NCBI GenBank assembly: GCA_934177795.1
Contig: CAKPPS010000034.1
Span: forward strand, 1 to 10,538
Length of the DNA stretch: 10,538 bases
From: an uncultured Clostridia bacterium
Lineage (GTDB): Bacteria; Bacillota; Clostridia; TANB77; CAG-508
Direction: 5' to 3'
A program made the position numbers and the translations under genes. Under the pieces are notes generated by a model. The model was not told the DNA's origin. It saw only the letters and a list, made by a program, of their open reading frames with translations, and made no database searches. Position 1 is the stretch's first letter, and each line of letters starts with the position of its first letter. Positions 1-6,836 of the stretch are shown in pieces.

Positions 1-242
1 CATTTTACTGGTATCATTCCTTGGGTTATTTTGGGACTATTTACTTCTTTACTTTCATTATATCCATCTGTTGATGGGGCTGAACTATTTATTTTATTTA
101 ATACACTTTCTAAAGCATAAGTTTCTTCTTGTTCTGCTTGCTTTGTTTTTTCTTTTGCTTCTTTTACTTTAGTCAGTATTCCATTTTCTCCAGTTAACAT
201 AGAAATTGTTACTCCTGCTAGGATTAACAATACTATTATTGT
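1..242 (-). pseudogene. Prepilin-like surface protein, 3' portion cut off by element insertion
   Basis: Read on the minus strand, this stretch translates as the second half of a prepilin-type membrane helix (TIIVLLILAGVTISMLTGEN), then a Lys/Glu-rich helix and a linker ending in GMIPVK at the window edge. It continues past position 1. The same pattern appears in the intact paralogue that starts at 9561. The first 20 residues of this gene lie at 8862-8804, on the far side of the mobile element, so the gene was split when the element integrated. Upstream of 242 the frame runs into the element and meets a stop within about five codons (TAA at 257-255), so this part has no start of its own. Family knowledge: these leaders usually precede SUMF1-like or other variable extracellular domains. 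The gene is almost certainly inactive while the element is in place. Confidence 0.85.
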
Positions 243-261
243 CCTAATATTCTGTTATGAC
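222..261. other. attL junction of the integrated element
   Basis: Bases up to 242 match the uninterrupted paralogue at 9481-9504 without a break. After GT at 241-242 the sequence departs completely. Bases 243-261 are the 19-bp right arm of the reconstructed attP; they pair with 8785-8803 at the other end of the element (14 of 19 positions symmetric about GT). The crossover dinucleotide is therefore GT. This was read directly from the sequence; excision has not been demonstrated. Confidence 0.88.
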
Positions 262-273
262 TATTTTTTAAAT

Positions 274-1905
274 TTAGCCAACATTTTTTAATTTATTTTC
301 ATTTTCCATATTTAAAATATTGAATTTATAATATATCATTATTTCTTTATTTTCCGATATTTCTATTTTATCTACTAAAGATACAAGCATTGTTCTTGTT
401 ATTTCTTTCATATTTACAAAGTCGCTTACAAGTTTATTTATATCTATTGAACTATCTTCTTTTTCTTCTAGTTCTTGTAACTGCTTTATTCTTTCTTCTG
501 CTTGTTTTCTATTTTCTATCTGCTTTGAATAAAGTCTTGTAAAATCTTCATCTTCAAATAGTCCGTTATATTTATCTTCGTATAACTTGTCTATTCGCTT
601 GTTTATATCTTTAACTTTCTTTTCTAAAATAAGAATTTCATTTTTTACATTAAACTTATCTTTGATTATCTTGTCTTTTGATGTATTTGCTATTTTAGTA
701 TATTTTTCTTCATTTAAGAACGCTCTACATCTTTTCCTAATTTGCTCAATTACAAAGTCTGTTACTTTTTCTAAATTGTTGCTATGTGGTGTGCATAAGC
801 CTAAATGTGTATTAGTAGCATAGGTGTTACACCTTAAATAAAATGTTGTTTTGTTTGGGTGTTTTTGTGGTACTAGACTTAATTTTTTTCCACACTCTTT
901 GCAACATACTAACCCTTTTAATAGCCAATCATAAGACTTTGTTCTTACTCCTGTTCTGCTTTTTATCATATCTTGTACTATATAAAAAGTTTCTTCATCA
1001 ATTATTGGTGTGTGCATATCTTTTACAATTATTCTATCTTCTTTAGGCATTATCATTGTTTTCTTGCTTTTATAGTTTATCTTTTTTGTGTTTCCATTTG
1101 ATACCCAACCCAAGTAAGTTACATTTTGCAATATTCGTTTTACTGTGTTTCTGTTCCATCCTCGTTTTATTCCATCTTTTCTAGTATGTCCATTTCCAAC
1201 TATTTCTGATGGTACTAGAGTTCTTTCATCTGTTAGTATTTTTCCTATTTCAGTTGGTGTCATTCCATTTCGTGCTAACATAAATATTCTTCTAACGATT
1301 GGTGCTATATCTTGATCTATTACATAATGGTTATAATCTAATGGATCTTTTTTGTACCCATAAGTAGGATATGTTGTCATTACTTTTCCTTCTTTTGCTC
1401 TTGTTTTCTTTCCATTTCTTACTTTTCTTGATGTATCTCGTAAAAACCATTCATTAAAAAATGCCTTAAATTGTACCATTTCTTCTGATGTTTCAATATG
1501 CCCTGTGTCTATGTCATCTGTTACTGCTATAAATCTTACACCTTTTTCAATAAAAAATTCTTCTAAATAATACGATATTTTGCTTGATAATCTTCCAAAC
1601 CTAGATAAATCTTTTACTATTATTAAATTGATTTTCTTATTTTCAATGTCCTTTATCATTCTATTAAAGTCTGGTCTGTCGAATGTTGCTCCAGAAACTC
1701 CGTCATCTGTGTAGTCATCATATACTTGTATGTTGTTATCTTTACAAAAGTTTCTTAAAAATAATTTTTGTGTGCTAATACTTCCACTTTCTTGTTCATC
1801 TTCGTTTGTTACTATTACTTCGCCATTACCAACTTCAATATTCTCATTGGATAATCTTTCATATAATCCTGCAATATATTTTTCAGGATTTGCTATTGTT
1901 ATCAT
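274..1905 (-). CDS. Large serine recombinase (TnpX/TndX-like integrase)
   Basis: A 543-aa site-specific recombinase expected to cut at a central dinucleotide through a 5'-phosphoserine link, excising and integrating this element. From the ATG at 1905, the N-terminal resolvase domain (~10-150) carries YERLS with the presumed nucleophile S19, then SISTQ, DDGVSGATFDRPDF and KDLSRFGR. The recombinase domain follows (~165-290, with ending RILQNVTYLGWV). A zinc-ribbon begins near residue 334 (CCKEC, with later cysteines), followed by a long Lys/Glu coiled coil of the kind that controls integration versus excision in this family. The ATG at 1905 has AGAGAGG five bases upstream. An in-frame TTG at 1929 has a perfect AGGAGG seven bases upstream, giving an 8-residue longer protein, so the start is open. 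The stop lies 12 bases from the attP arm. The attP dyad and GT core at the element's ends match this enzyme class. Confidence 0.93.
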   Translation of the reverse strand: MITIANPEKYIAGLYERLSNENIEVGNGEVIVTNEDEQESGSISTQKLFLRNFCKDNNIQVYDDYTDDGVSGATFDRPDFNRMIKDIENKKINLIIVKDLSRFGRLSSKISYYLEEFFIEKGVRFIAVTDDIDTGHIETSEEMVQFKAFFNEWFLRDTSRKVRNGKKTRAKEGKVMTTYPTYGYKKDPLDYNHYVIDQDIAPIVRRIFMLARNGMTPTEIGKILTDERTLVPSEIVGNGHTRKDGIKRGWNRNTVKRILQNVTYLGWVSNGNTKKINYKSKKTMIMPKEDRIIVKDMHTPIIDEETFYIVQDMIKSRTGVRTKSYDWLLKGLVCCKECGKKLSLVPQKHPNKTTFYLRCNTYATNTHLGLCTPHSNNLEKVTDFVIEQIRKRCRAFLNEEKYTKIANTSKDKIIKDKFNVKNEILILEKKVKDINKRIDKLYEDKYNGLFEDEDFTRLYSKQIENRKQAEERIKQLQELEEKEDSSIDINKLVSDFVNMKEITRTMLVSLVDKIEISENKEIMIYYKFNILNMENENKLKNVG

Positions 1906-1959
1906 TTTAACCTCTCTTTCTAATAACAATAGGTTTCCTCCTATCCAATTTACAACTGA

Positions 1960-1988
1960 ATTATACAATTTATATAAAATTTTTTCAA
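1960..1988 (-). promoter_or_regulatory. Promoter for the recombinase gene
   Basis: On the minus strand, TTGAAA (1988-1983), a 17-base spacer, then TATAAT (1965-1960). This near-consensus housekeeping-type promoter sits between the terminator at 2006-2048 and the recombinase start. The recombinase is therefore probably transcribed on its own from here. The 5' leader is about 25 or 50 bases depending on which start is used. Confidence 0.7.
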
Positions 1989-2005
1989 CTCATATTTAAA
2001 AATTT

Positions 2006-2048
2006 AGGCTAGTTCATATATGCAAAATATATACAAACTAGCCTTTTT
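2006..2048. terminator. Intrinsic terminator between small ORF and recombinase
   Basis: AGGCTAGTT (2006-2014) pairs perfectly with AACTAGCCT (2036-2044). The loop is about 21 bases and itself AT-palindromic. A T-run follows on the plus strand (2044-2048) and an ATTTTT stretch on the minus strand. It lies just after the stop of the 36-aa ORF and would separate its transcript from the recombinase. Confidence 0.65.
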
Positions 2049-2049
2049 A

Positions 2050-2160
2050 CTATTTATTAATTTTTTCAATTAGAAAACTTATAAATATATCTTTCAATTT
2101 TTCTTCTAATGGTTTTGATTTCTCATCAAATACTTCTTTTATTTTATATTCTTGTTTCAT
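2050..2160 (-). CDS. Small element-encoded protein, 36 aa
   Basis: A short ORF that starts at ATG 2160 and ends at TAG 2052-2050. The product begins MKQEYKIKEVFDEKSKPLEE and ends ISFLIEKINK. It is acidic/basic amphipathic with no membrane segment and no recognised domain. AAGGA lies about eleven bases upstream of the start, next to an AGG at closer spacing. It ends two bases from the terminator at 2006-2048, as expected for the last gene of a transcript. Small proteins of this general form (an N-terminal 'xxYKIxxxFDExxKxLEE' stretch and a hydrophobic C-terminal helix) are often seen beside serine recombinases in Firmicutes elements, from memory of such elements rather than a search. The function is unknown; a recombination accessory factor is a guess from position only. 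Confidence 0.6.
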   Translation of the reverse strand: MKQEYKIKEVFDEKSKPLEEKLKDIFISFLIEKINK

Positions 2161-2303
2161 AAAATACCTATTCCTTCCCTGTGAATAGCTATTTATGGTT
2201 ATAAATTCAGTTACTTGTGTTTATTAACCTATTGCTATTCAACATATTTTCCAAAATTCTTGATTAATAAAATCATTCTTAATATCTCTTTCTAAATTAG
2301 AGT

Positions 2304-2336
2304 AAAAAAATACACCTTGATTATTTCAAAGCATAC
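2304..2336 (-). terminator. Possible terminator after the helix-turn-helix gene
   Basis: Just past the stop at 2339 the minus strand can form an 11-pair stem containing several G-U pairs, with an AATAA loop, followed by seven T residues (2310-2304). The stem is weak but the position and T-tract are right for a terminator. Confidence 0.4.
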
Positions 2337-2338
2337 AA

Positions 2339-2830
2339 TTAAACATATATTTTATTACTCTTTATCATATTTGGATTTACAATATTGCTAACTCTTTTAG
2401 GAATTGCATATCCAGCATTTATATTATCCTTTAATACTAAATCACTACTATTTTTGTCATAATCATAAGCACTTCTATTGCTGTTTACAAATTGCAAATC
2501 ATTTTCTTTCTTTTTAGTAGATAAATATTCATTATCTCTATTTATCTGTACTAATAGTTTTTGATATTCTTGCTTTTCCTCTTTTTCCTTTTTTCTTCTA
2601 TTTTGTGCATATATTCGTTTTTGAGTTTTGTTCTTTTCTTTGTTTTCCTGCCTTCTAGTTTCTTTCTCTTGAATATATCTTGAATCCTTTTGAATTATTT
2701 TTGTTATATATGGCATACCAACTTTTAATTTCTTTGATATTTCTGTTGGTTTTAAATGTTTTGCAAAAAATAATTCAATAATTTTCTCTTTTGTACCTTT
2801 GCTGTCTAATTTGTGTTTTATTTTTCTCAC
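2339..2830 (-). CDS. Helix-turn-helix DNA-binding protein with basic coiled coil
   Basis: 163 aa. Residues ~12-50 (TKEKIIELFFAKHLKPTEIS, then KKLKVGMPYITKIIQKD) read as a sigma-region-4/transposase-like helix-turn-helix. A very basic Lys/Arg/Glu/Gln-rich helix follows (~55-95). The tail (~128-153) contains LVLKDNINAGYAIPKRVSNI, a pattern I associate with small DNA-binding proteins of clostridial mobile elements. A regulator of the element or an accessory DNA-binding factor is likely; its target is unknown. The start is uncertain. The only conventional start in the open frame is GTG at 2830, which directly abuts the AAGAAAGAGG ribosome site with no spacer. A better-spaced but non-standard ATA codon lies nine bases further in. 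It is transcribed divergently from the DUF6076 gene across a 321-bp intergenic region that could hold its operators. Confidence 0.75.
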   Translation of the reverse strand: MRKIKHKLDSKGTKEKIIELFFAKHLKPTEISKKLKVGMPYITKIIQKDSRYIQEKETRRQENKEKNKTQKRIYAQNRRKKEKEEKQEYQKLLVQINRDNEYLSTKKKENDLQFVNSNRSAYDYDKNSSDLVLKDNINAGYAIPKRVSNIVNPNMIKSNKIYV

Positions 2831-3151
2831 CCTCTTTCTTTTTTAAATTCTCTATTCCAACAAACTACAATTTCACACCTAAAAATTAAAACAAAAATAT
2901 ACAAATCAAATTACTTTACTGTGTTGTTAATAGTTTGTTTAAAATCTTAAACACATTGTTATTACAAACTTTTCTCAAAATTTAGTGAATTTTCATTCTA
3001 CAACTTTTAGCAATTAGTTTTGAAGAAAGTATTGTAATTATATTAGTATTATAGTATAATAAATATAGAATGCCAATAACAATTTATTATTTTTATAGAA
3101 TTGTTTATGCTGTTTTATAAAATTTGATTTTTAGAAGGGAGATAAATTCGT
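2831..3151. promoter_or_regulatory. Divergent intergenic region with promoter and small dyads
   Basis: 321 bp of very AT-rich sequence between the divergent helix-turn-helix and DUF6076 genes. I find a plus-strand promoter (3032-3060), a perfect 7-bp dyad TGTTTAA/TTAAACA with a 4-base loop (2936-2953), and a 7-bp dyad AACAATT/AATTGTT in the presumed 5' leader (about 3078-3106). The motif TATTACAA occurs near 2959. It is also the core of the three phased repeats at 4231-4263, and its reverse complement overlaps the -35 at 3032. No convincing minus-strand promoter and no small ORF with a good ribosome site were seen. Confidence 0.5.
3032..3060 (+). promoter_or_regulatory. Promoter for the DUF6076-like gene
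   Basis: TTGTAA (3032-3037), a 17-base spacer, then TATAAT (3055-3060). The gene starts at 3152 with AAGGGAG eight to ten bases upstream, giving a leader of about 85 bases. Confidence 0.65.
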
Positions 3152-4231
3152 ATGGAACTACCAGAAGTAACCTTTTTTAGCGATTTCTACTTTTGGTTTA
3201 ATACTGAAACTAAAAAAGAATATTATGCTACACCTTTATATTTTTATAAAGCTGATTTCCATTTAGATACTGAAAATAAATTAAGAGATGTATATTATAA
3301 GGAAACTGAAGAAACAGATAATGGCTTAAAGCATCCTGCCTCTTTATACTTTCCATTTCACGAAAAATTTGGACTAATGCTATTAAGATTTTTAAATGCT
3401 GACTTGTCTAACTATGAAATGGCTAATAAAACGTTCTTTTATGCTTATGGTTTTGAGATATTAAGAGATTTAGATAAAGATTATAAATTTGAATTAAGTA
3501 GTAATTATAGAAATAATGAAAATTATTTAAAGACTACTACTAAAATATTTGAAGATTTACAAGAAAACTTACTAGATTTACAACAAGAACTAACAAAAGC
3601 AGTTACCTATATCTATAACTTAAATAACAATAGTGAATTAGAGAAATATACATATACTGAACGATATGCCGTTTATTTAATAAAAAGAATCGGAAAATTA
3701 CATACATATTACAAGAATGACTTTGTTATGAGAGATAGTTATTCAAAGAAATATCAAGAATTTTGTAATAAAAATGAATATGACATACTAGAATCTTTAC
3801 ATACTAAAAATATGTTTCTTTCAATGAGTGATACTCATAAAAGTAACGATTTATCAAGTGTTTGCTATGCTATACTTGATGAACTATCAAAAACACCTAA
3901 CTATCCAATTAAAAAATGTCAAAATTGTGGAATGTACTTTATTCCAACCTCAAAAGTAGATGAAATTTATTGCAACTATCCAAAAGAAGATTCAAAAACT
4001 TGTAGAGATTTAGGTGCTTTTCAATCTTATACGGAAAGATTAAAGCAAAATAAGGCTATGGGCGAATATAGAAGAACTTATCAACAAAAATTTATGCAAG
4101 TTAGAAAAAATAAGGAACTTTCTAATGATTTTGAGTTTTGGAAAAAACAAGCTAAAGAAAAAATTAATCTTATGAAAAAAGGTAAACTTACTGAAAATGA
4201 AGTCTATGAGTGGGTTTTGAAAAATAAATAA
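3152..4231 (+). CDS. DUF6076-like protein with C-terminal zinc motif
   Basis: 359 aa, probably cytoplasmic (no signal peptide or membrane helix). The N-terminal ~240 residues are aromatic-rich and mostly helical, with no catalytic motif I recognise. Near the C-terminus is a four-cysteine cluster, C256-x2-C259-x14-C274-x9-C284, inside KKCQNCGMYFIP...YCNYP...KTCRDLGAF. This resembles the small zinc-binding treble-clef/zinc-ribbon of DUF6076 proteins, which are frequent in Firmicutes mobile elements. It is followed by a basic helix rich in Gln, Arg and Lys (~295-345), plausible for nucleic-acid contact. The start ATG has a good AAGGGAG site and its own promoter. The family has no established biochemical role; nucleic-acid binding or element/host interaction is inference from the zinc cluster and basic tail. 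Confidence 0.8.
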   Translation: MELPEVTFFSDFYFWFNTETKKEYYATPLYFYKADFHLDTENKLRDVYYKETEETDNGLKHPASLYFPFHEKFGLMLLRFLNADLSNYEMANKTFFYAYGFEILRDLDKDYKFELSSNYRNNENYLKTTTKIFEDLQENLLDLQQELTKAVTYIYNLNNNSELEKYTYTERYAVYLIKRIGKLHTYYKNDFVMRDSYSKKYQEFCNKNEYDILESLHTKNMFLSMSDTHKSNDLSSVCYAILDELSKTPNYPIKKCQNCGMYFIPTSKVDEIYCNYPKEDSKTCRDLGAFQSYTERLKQNKAMGEYRRTYQQKFMQVRKNKELSNDFEFWKKQAKEKINLMKKGKLTENEVYEWVLKNK

Positions 4232-4263
4232 TTATTACAATATTATTACAAAGATATTACAAA
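4231..4263 (+). repeat. Three direct repeats with an 11-bp period
   Basis: ATTATTACAAT, ATTATTACAAA and GATATTACAAA begin at 4231, 4242 and 4253. The spacing is exactly 11 bp, close to one helical turn. The array starts at the last base of the DUF6076 stop codon and ends six bases before the -35 of the next gene. Phased repeats directly upstream of a -35 suggest binding by an oligomeric regulator or activator. The binding protein is unknown. Confidence 0.6.
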
Positions 4264-4268
4264 AAGGC

Positions 4269-4297
4269 TTGTTTTTTTTATCAAAAGCATATATAAT
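4269..4297 (+). promoter_or_regulatory. Promoter for the 292-aa unknown gene
   Basis: TTGTTT (4269-4274), a 17-base spacer, then TATAAT (4292-4297). The gene's ATG is at 4356, preceded by AAGGA at 4341-4345. A three-codon ORF (ATG AAA TGT TAA) at 4351 overlaps the real start, so ribosomes might terminate and restart here. Confidence 0.6.
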
Positions 4298-4355
4298 ATA
4301 TTTATTATTTTATTAAACATAAAATAGGAAAAATGTAAGAAAGGAAATATATGAA

Positions 4356-5234
4356 ATGTTAAGAATTTTTAGTTCAAAAATTTTTAGAGAAGATTTAATC
4401 AATTATGCTTTGCCCATGTGTGCTTTTGAAAAGTTTGATGATGCAAAAAATAAAATAAATATGAATAATAATACATATAAATTTTGTTTACCTGTGTCAA
4501 TCGGTGATTTTCCTGAAACTAATGTACCAGCATGTTTTAGTAATAATGAAGAAGAGTTAAGAGAATTTGTAGAAACACAAAAAAAATTAAATCATAGAAA
4601 AGCTTTTATTATGTCTGATTTCCAAGTTAAAGATTTATCTAAAATTTGCTTTTCAGGAGTTATAAATACTAATTCGCAAAAAGGATTGTATGATTATTTT
4701 AACAAATCAACTACTATAAATATAACGTTTAAAAATCCTATTTTAACATATGCACAAGAAGGTATCTCACCTCGTGATTTACCAGCTGATATACAACTAA
4801 CCTATGATCATGTTACAAATCCTTCACATGCATTTCCAAAAATCAATATTATAAATGAAAATATTGATTTAAAACAATGTAAAGATATTATTTATCAAGC
4901 TTATCTGGCTTCTGCTAAAATCCATAAAGTTGCTGAACAATATGATGGACAAGAATATAATGAACATGCTTTGTTTTTTGTTGATGATAAAAACAAAGTA
5001 CAACTATATGAAATAATTGGAGAAGAAGCTTTTTTGGGCAAAGCAGATCATGATGAAGATATGATAAGAGAAGAATTGAAATTGGTAACTTTATTACCAG
5101 ATGATAAACAAAAAAAATTACCCTCTTGGGATTTAAAAAACTGGACTCCAGAACAATTAAAAGAATGTGCTAATTCATCTAAAGCAACTACAAATCAAAA
5201 AGCAAAGCCACAAGAAGATTTTTTATCAAAATAA
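4356..5234 (+). CDS. Unrecognised 292-aa protein (element cargo)
   Basis: I do not recognise this protein. It has no signal peptide, membrane helix, zinc cluster or P-loop that I can see. The N-terminal ~140 residues mix strands and helices and include a Cys at residue ~22, a conserved-looking stretch FCLPVSIGDFPETNVPACF (~44-62) and an acidic EEELREFVETQKK helix. The middle (~130-175) contains ILTYAQEGISPRDLPADIQL, then YDHVTNPSHAF. Next comes a helix-rich part, then YNEHALFFVDDKNKVQLYEI (~202-221), which reads as a beta hairpin, and a Glu/Asp-rich region. The last ~25 residues are low-complexity Lys/Gln/Ser. It has its own promoter behind three 11-bp-phased repeats and ends at a terminator shared with the convergent relaxase gene, so it is a single-gene unit. 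That arrangement is typical of accessory cargo. Function is unassigned. Confidence 0.75.
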   Translation: MLRIFSSKIFREDLINYALPMCAFEKFDDAKNKINMNNNTYKFCLPVSIGDFPETNVPACFSNNEEELREFVETQKKLNHRKAFIMSDFQVKDLSKICFSGVINTNSQKGLYDYFNKSTTINITFKNPILTYAQEGISPRDLPADIQLTYDHVTNPSHAFPKINIINENIDLKQCKDIIYQAYLASAKIHKVAEQYDGQEYNEHALFFVDDKNKVQLYEIIGEEAFLGKADHDEDMIREELKLVTLLPDDKQKKLPSWDLKNWTPEQLKECANSSKATTNQKAKPQEDFLSK

Positions 5235-5298
5235 CTTATGGAAAGAATATCCATACTCTATGTTTTATACGATTGATAAAAAATAGGAAATATAGGAA

Positions 5299-5326
5299 AT
5301 AGCGGTAGGTTTGAACCTACTGCTAT
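5299..5326. terminator. Shared terminator between convergent genes
   Basis: A 13-pair stem (ATAGCGGTAGGTT with AACCTACTGCTAT, one G-T pair) with a 2-base central spacer. T-rich sequence follows on both strands. It sits between the convergent unknown gene (+) and relaxase gene (-). The relaxase stop codon (5325-5323) lies inside the right arm. Confidence 0.65.
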
Positions 5327-6510
5327 CTTTCTAGATTCCATTCTTTTTCTCTTTCTTCGTGTTTAAGTTGTTTTTCTGCATCTAAATAAGTATTTGTTTC
5401 TTTTTGAAAATCTCTAATTAAATTATCTTCTGCTCCCATATCAAACTTTTTACAAATCCAATGTATGAATTTATCAATAGTTTCATAGAATTTATCTATT
5501 ATTTTATTTAATCTGCTATTCTCTTTTTCTAACCCTTTAATTTTACTTTTATATTTCCATTCTATATCAAATTCTTTTTGCTTGTATTCAACCTTAATTT
5601 GTTCTACTTCATTGTGTAAATTCGCATTATCACTCATTATTATATCTCTTTCTTTTTGATACTTTTCTGCTTCTTCTATAACTTTTGTTTGCCTTGATAA
5701 TTCCTTATGCAAATTCATATTATCTTGATATAAATTTTGGATTAACTCATCTTTTGGTTTTATGATTTCTTCTAAAATCTTTTCATCTCTTTTCTTTGAT
5801 AATCTGTTAATATTAATGTCGGTAATATTAGGAACATCTGGTAATTCTAATTTTATATTTTTTAGAGTTTCTTTCGTTTGTTCATAATTTGTTATATTTT
5901 TATATTCTTTCAATGTATAATGAACTCTGTCTGTTTCTTCTTTTGGTAAGCCTCTTTGTAATTCAAACCCATTTGACACCATATATTCAAAAAAAGCATT
6001 TTGTAATTGCCTGTAACTATCTTTAGCTTTCCAAAATTCACTACAAGCTAATTTATCAATAGGATTTCCTTTTTTATCTACTGTATGAACAACAGGCAAA
6101 AAAAGTAAGTGCAAATGAGGAGATTTCTCATCATAATGCACTTTTGCAGATAAAATATACTTTTCGCCTAAATTTTTATATTCACATACAAATTTATATG
6201 CAGTAGCAAAATATCTTTTTGTTTCTTCTTCTCCTATTCTTTTGAAAAAATCATTATCTGATGTAATCATATATTCACAAGCTATATTACTTACTGTTTT
6301 TATTTGTCCTTTCAAATCATATTTCTTTAAAATTTTATCAAATTCTTTCACATAATTAAATTCTGGATCTTTTAACGAATAGTTTAGATGTGATTTTGTC
6401 CTATCTATATCCTTATTTGAATAATGTTTGTTCTTTCTTTCATCATGGCGATATACTGCCATTAAATTTTCTCTTTTATATTTTGCATTTCTTATTATTG
6501 CATAACTCAT
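5323..6510 (-). CDS. MobV-family relaxase (Pre/Mob plasmid recombination enzyme)
   Basis: A 395-aa relaxase expected to nick oriT and pilot the strand during mobilization. The N-terminus lines up with pMV158 MobM: H22-D-E24-R25 falls at MobM's catalytic His22/Arg25 position, followed by SNKDIDRTKSHLNY, the family's N-terminal signature. The metal-binding motif H125YDEKSPHLH134 contains the expected H, E, H, H. Residues ~250-395 are a long coiled coil with Lys/Glu repeats, used in this family for dimerisation and membrane or coupling contacts. The start ATG at 6510 has a perfect AAGGAGG six bases upstream. A small dyad TCGTGT/ACACGA (about 6527-6544) lies just before it and could be an operator. 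The matching oriT lies ~90 bases upstream. With no pore genes in the element, transfer must rely on a resident conjugative system. Confidence 0.95.
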   Translation of the reverse strand: MSYAIIRNAKYKRENLMAVYRHDERKNKHYSNKDIDRTKSHLNYSLKDPEFNYVKEFDKILKKYDLKGQIKTVSNIACEYMITSDNDFFKRIGEEETKRYFATAYKFVCEYKNLGEKYILSAKVHYDEKSPHLHLLFLPVVHTVDKKGNPIDKLACSEFWKAKDSYRQLQNAFFEYMVSNGFELQRGLPKEETDRVHYTLKEYKNITNYEQTKETLKNIKLELPDVPNITDININRLSKKRDEKILEEIIKPKDELIQNLYQDNMNLHKELSRQTKVIEEAEKYQKERDIIMSDNANLHNEVEQIKVEYKQKEFDIEWKYKSKIKGLEKENSRLNKIIDKFYETIDKFIHWICKKFDMGAEDNLIRDFQKETNTYLDAEKQLKHEEREKEWNLER

Positions 6511-6598
6511 ATTTAACCTCCTTGCTCGTGTATATTCACACGAATAAAATTTCTTCTTTGAACTCGCTTAAAAGCACTTTTTCAAAATGTGATGTAAA

Positions 6599-6646
6599 CA
6601 CACTACAACACTTTTTTAACGCTATCGCTAAAAAGTGTTAGTGTGG
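6599..6646 (+). other. Predicted oriT with MobV nick site
   Basis: A long dyad upstream of the relaxase gene. CACACTA (6599-6605) pairs with TAGTGTG (6639-6645), and ACACTTTTT (6608-6616) pairs with AAAAAGTGT (6630-6638). The right arm runs into TTAGTGTG, the pattern of the pMV158/pUB110-type nick region (TAGTGTG/T in pMV158). The predicted nick is after G6645. Placement directly upstream of a MobV gene supports the call. The base after the nick is G here rather than T, so the exact site is an inference. Confidence 0.8.
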
Positions 6647-6648
6647 CA

Positions 6649-6739
6649 GGGAAAAATAAATTTTTCCCCACACCCCTTTTCCTAAAAAATATCTGTATAT
6701 TTTTTAGGTTTCGTTAAAATTGCTATTCGCAACTTTAAC
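6649..6739. repeat. Tandem stem-loop array next to oriT
   Basis: Three consecutive hairpins immediately after the predicted nick site. First, GGGAAAAA/TTTTTCCC with a 4-base loop (6649-6668). Second, CCTAAAAAATAT/ATATTTTTTAGG, 12 bp perfect with loop CTGT (6681-6708). Third, GTTAAAATTGC/GCAACTTTAAC, 11 bp with one mismatch and a 5-base loop (6713-6739). With the oriT dyad on one side and two more dyads on the other, almost the whole of 6599-6836 can fold. Possible roles are a single-strand priming site for complementary-strand synthesis after transfer, or transcriptional insulation of oriT. Confidence 0.7.
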
Positions 6740-6742
6740 TAA

Positions 6743-6787
6743 AAAATCAGCTATCAAAGTAGTCTACCTACTCTAATAGCTGATTTT
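6743..6787 (-). terminator. Strong terminator after the winged-helix gene
   Basis: AAAATCAGCTAT (6743-6754) pairs perfectly with ATAGCTGATTTT (6776-6787). A nested AGTAG/CTACT stem lies in the loop. On the minus strand the stem runs into six T residues (6746-6741), so it should stop transcripts of the winged-helix gene before oriT and the relaxase. Confidence 0.75.
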
Positions 6788-6788
6788 C

Positions 6789-6836
6789 TATATGCAAATG
6801 CCATAGCTTACACTAGCATATCTGCATTTGCATATA
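6789..6836. repeat. 13-bp inverted repeat spanning a stop codon
   Basis: TATATGCAAATGC (6789-6801) and GCATTTGCATATA (6824-6836) are perfect inverted copies 22 bases apart. They flank the stop codon (6810-6808) of the winged-helix gene. The right arm lies inside the coding sequence (encoding YANAD), so the dyad constrains the protein's C-terminus. It is the outermost member of the stem-loop run next to oriT. Confidence 0.7.

Noticed and set aside
843..1046. Plus-strand hydrophobic ORFs opposite the recombinase, relaxase and wHTH genes (for example 587-823, 843-1046, 7008-7307)
   Set aside because: They are antisense shadows of real genes; the Leu/Phe-rich composition comes from complementing A-rich coding sequence, and none has a convincing ribosome site.
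2183..2238. GAATAGC/GCTATTC inverted repeat before the small ORF
   Set aside because: Short 7-bp arms more than 40 bases apart in AT-rich DNA; likely chance.
2931..3060. CRISPR-like or iteron array in the divergent intergenic region
   Set aside because: No regularly spaced repeat is present; only isolated short dyads and a promoter.
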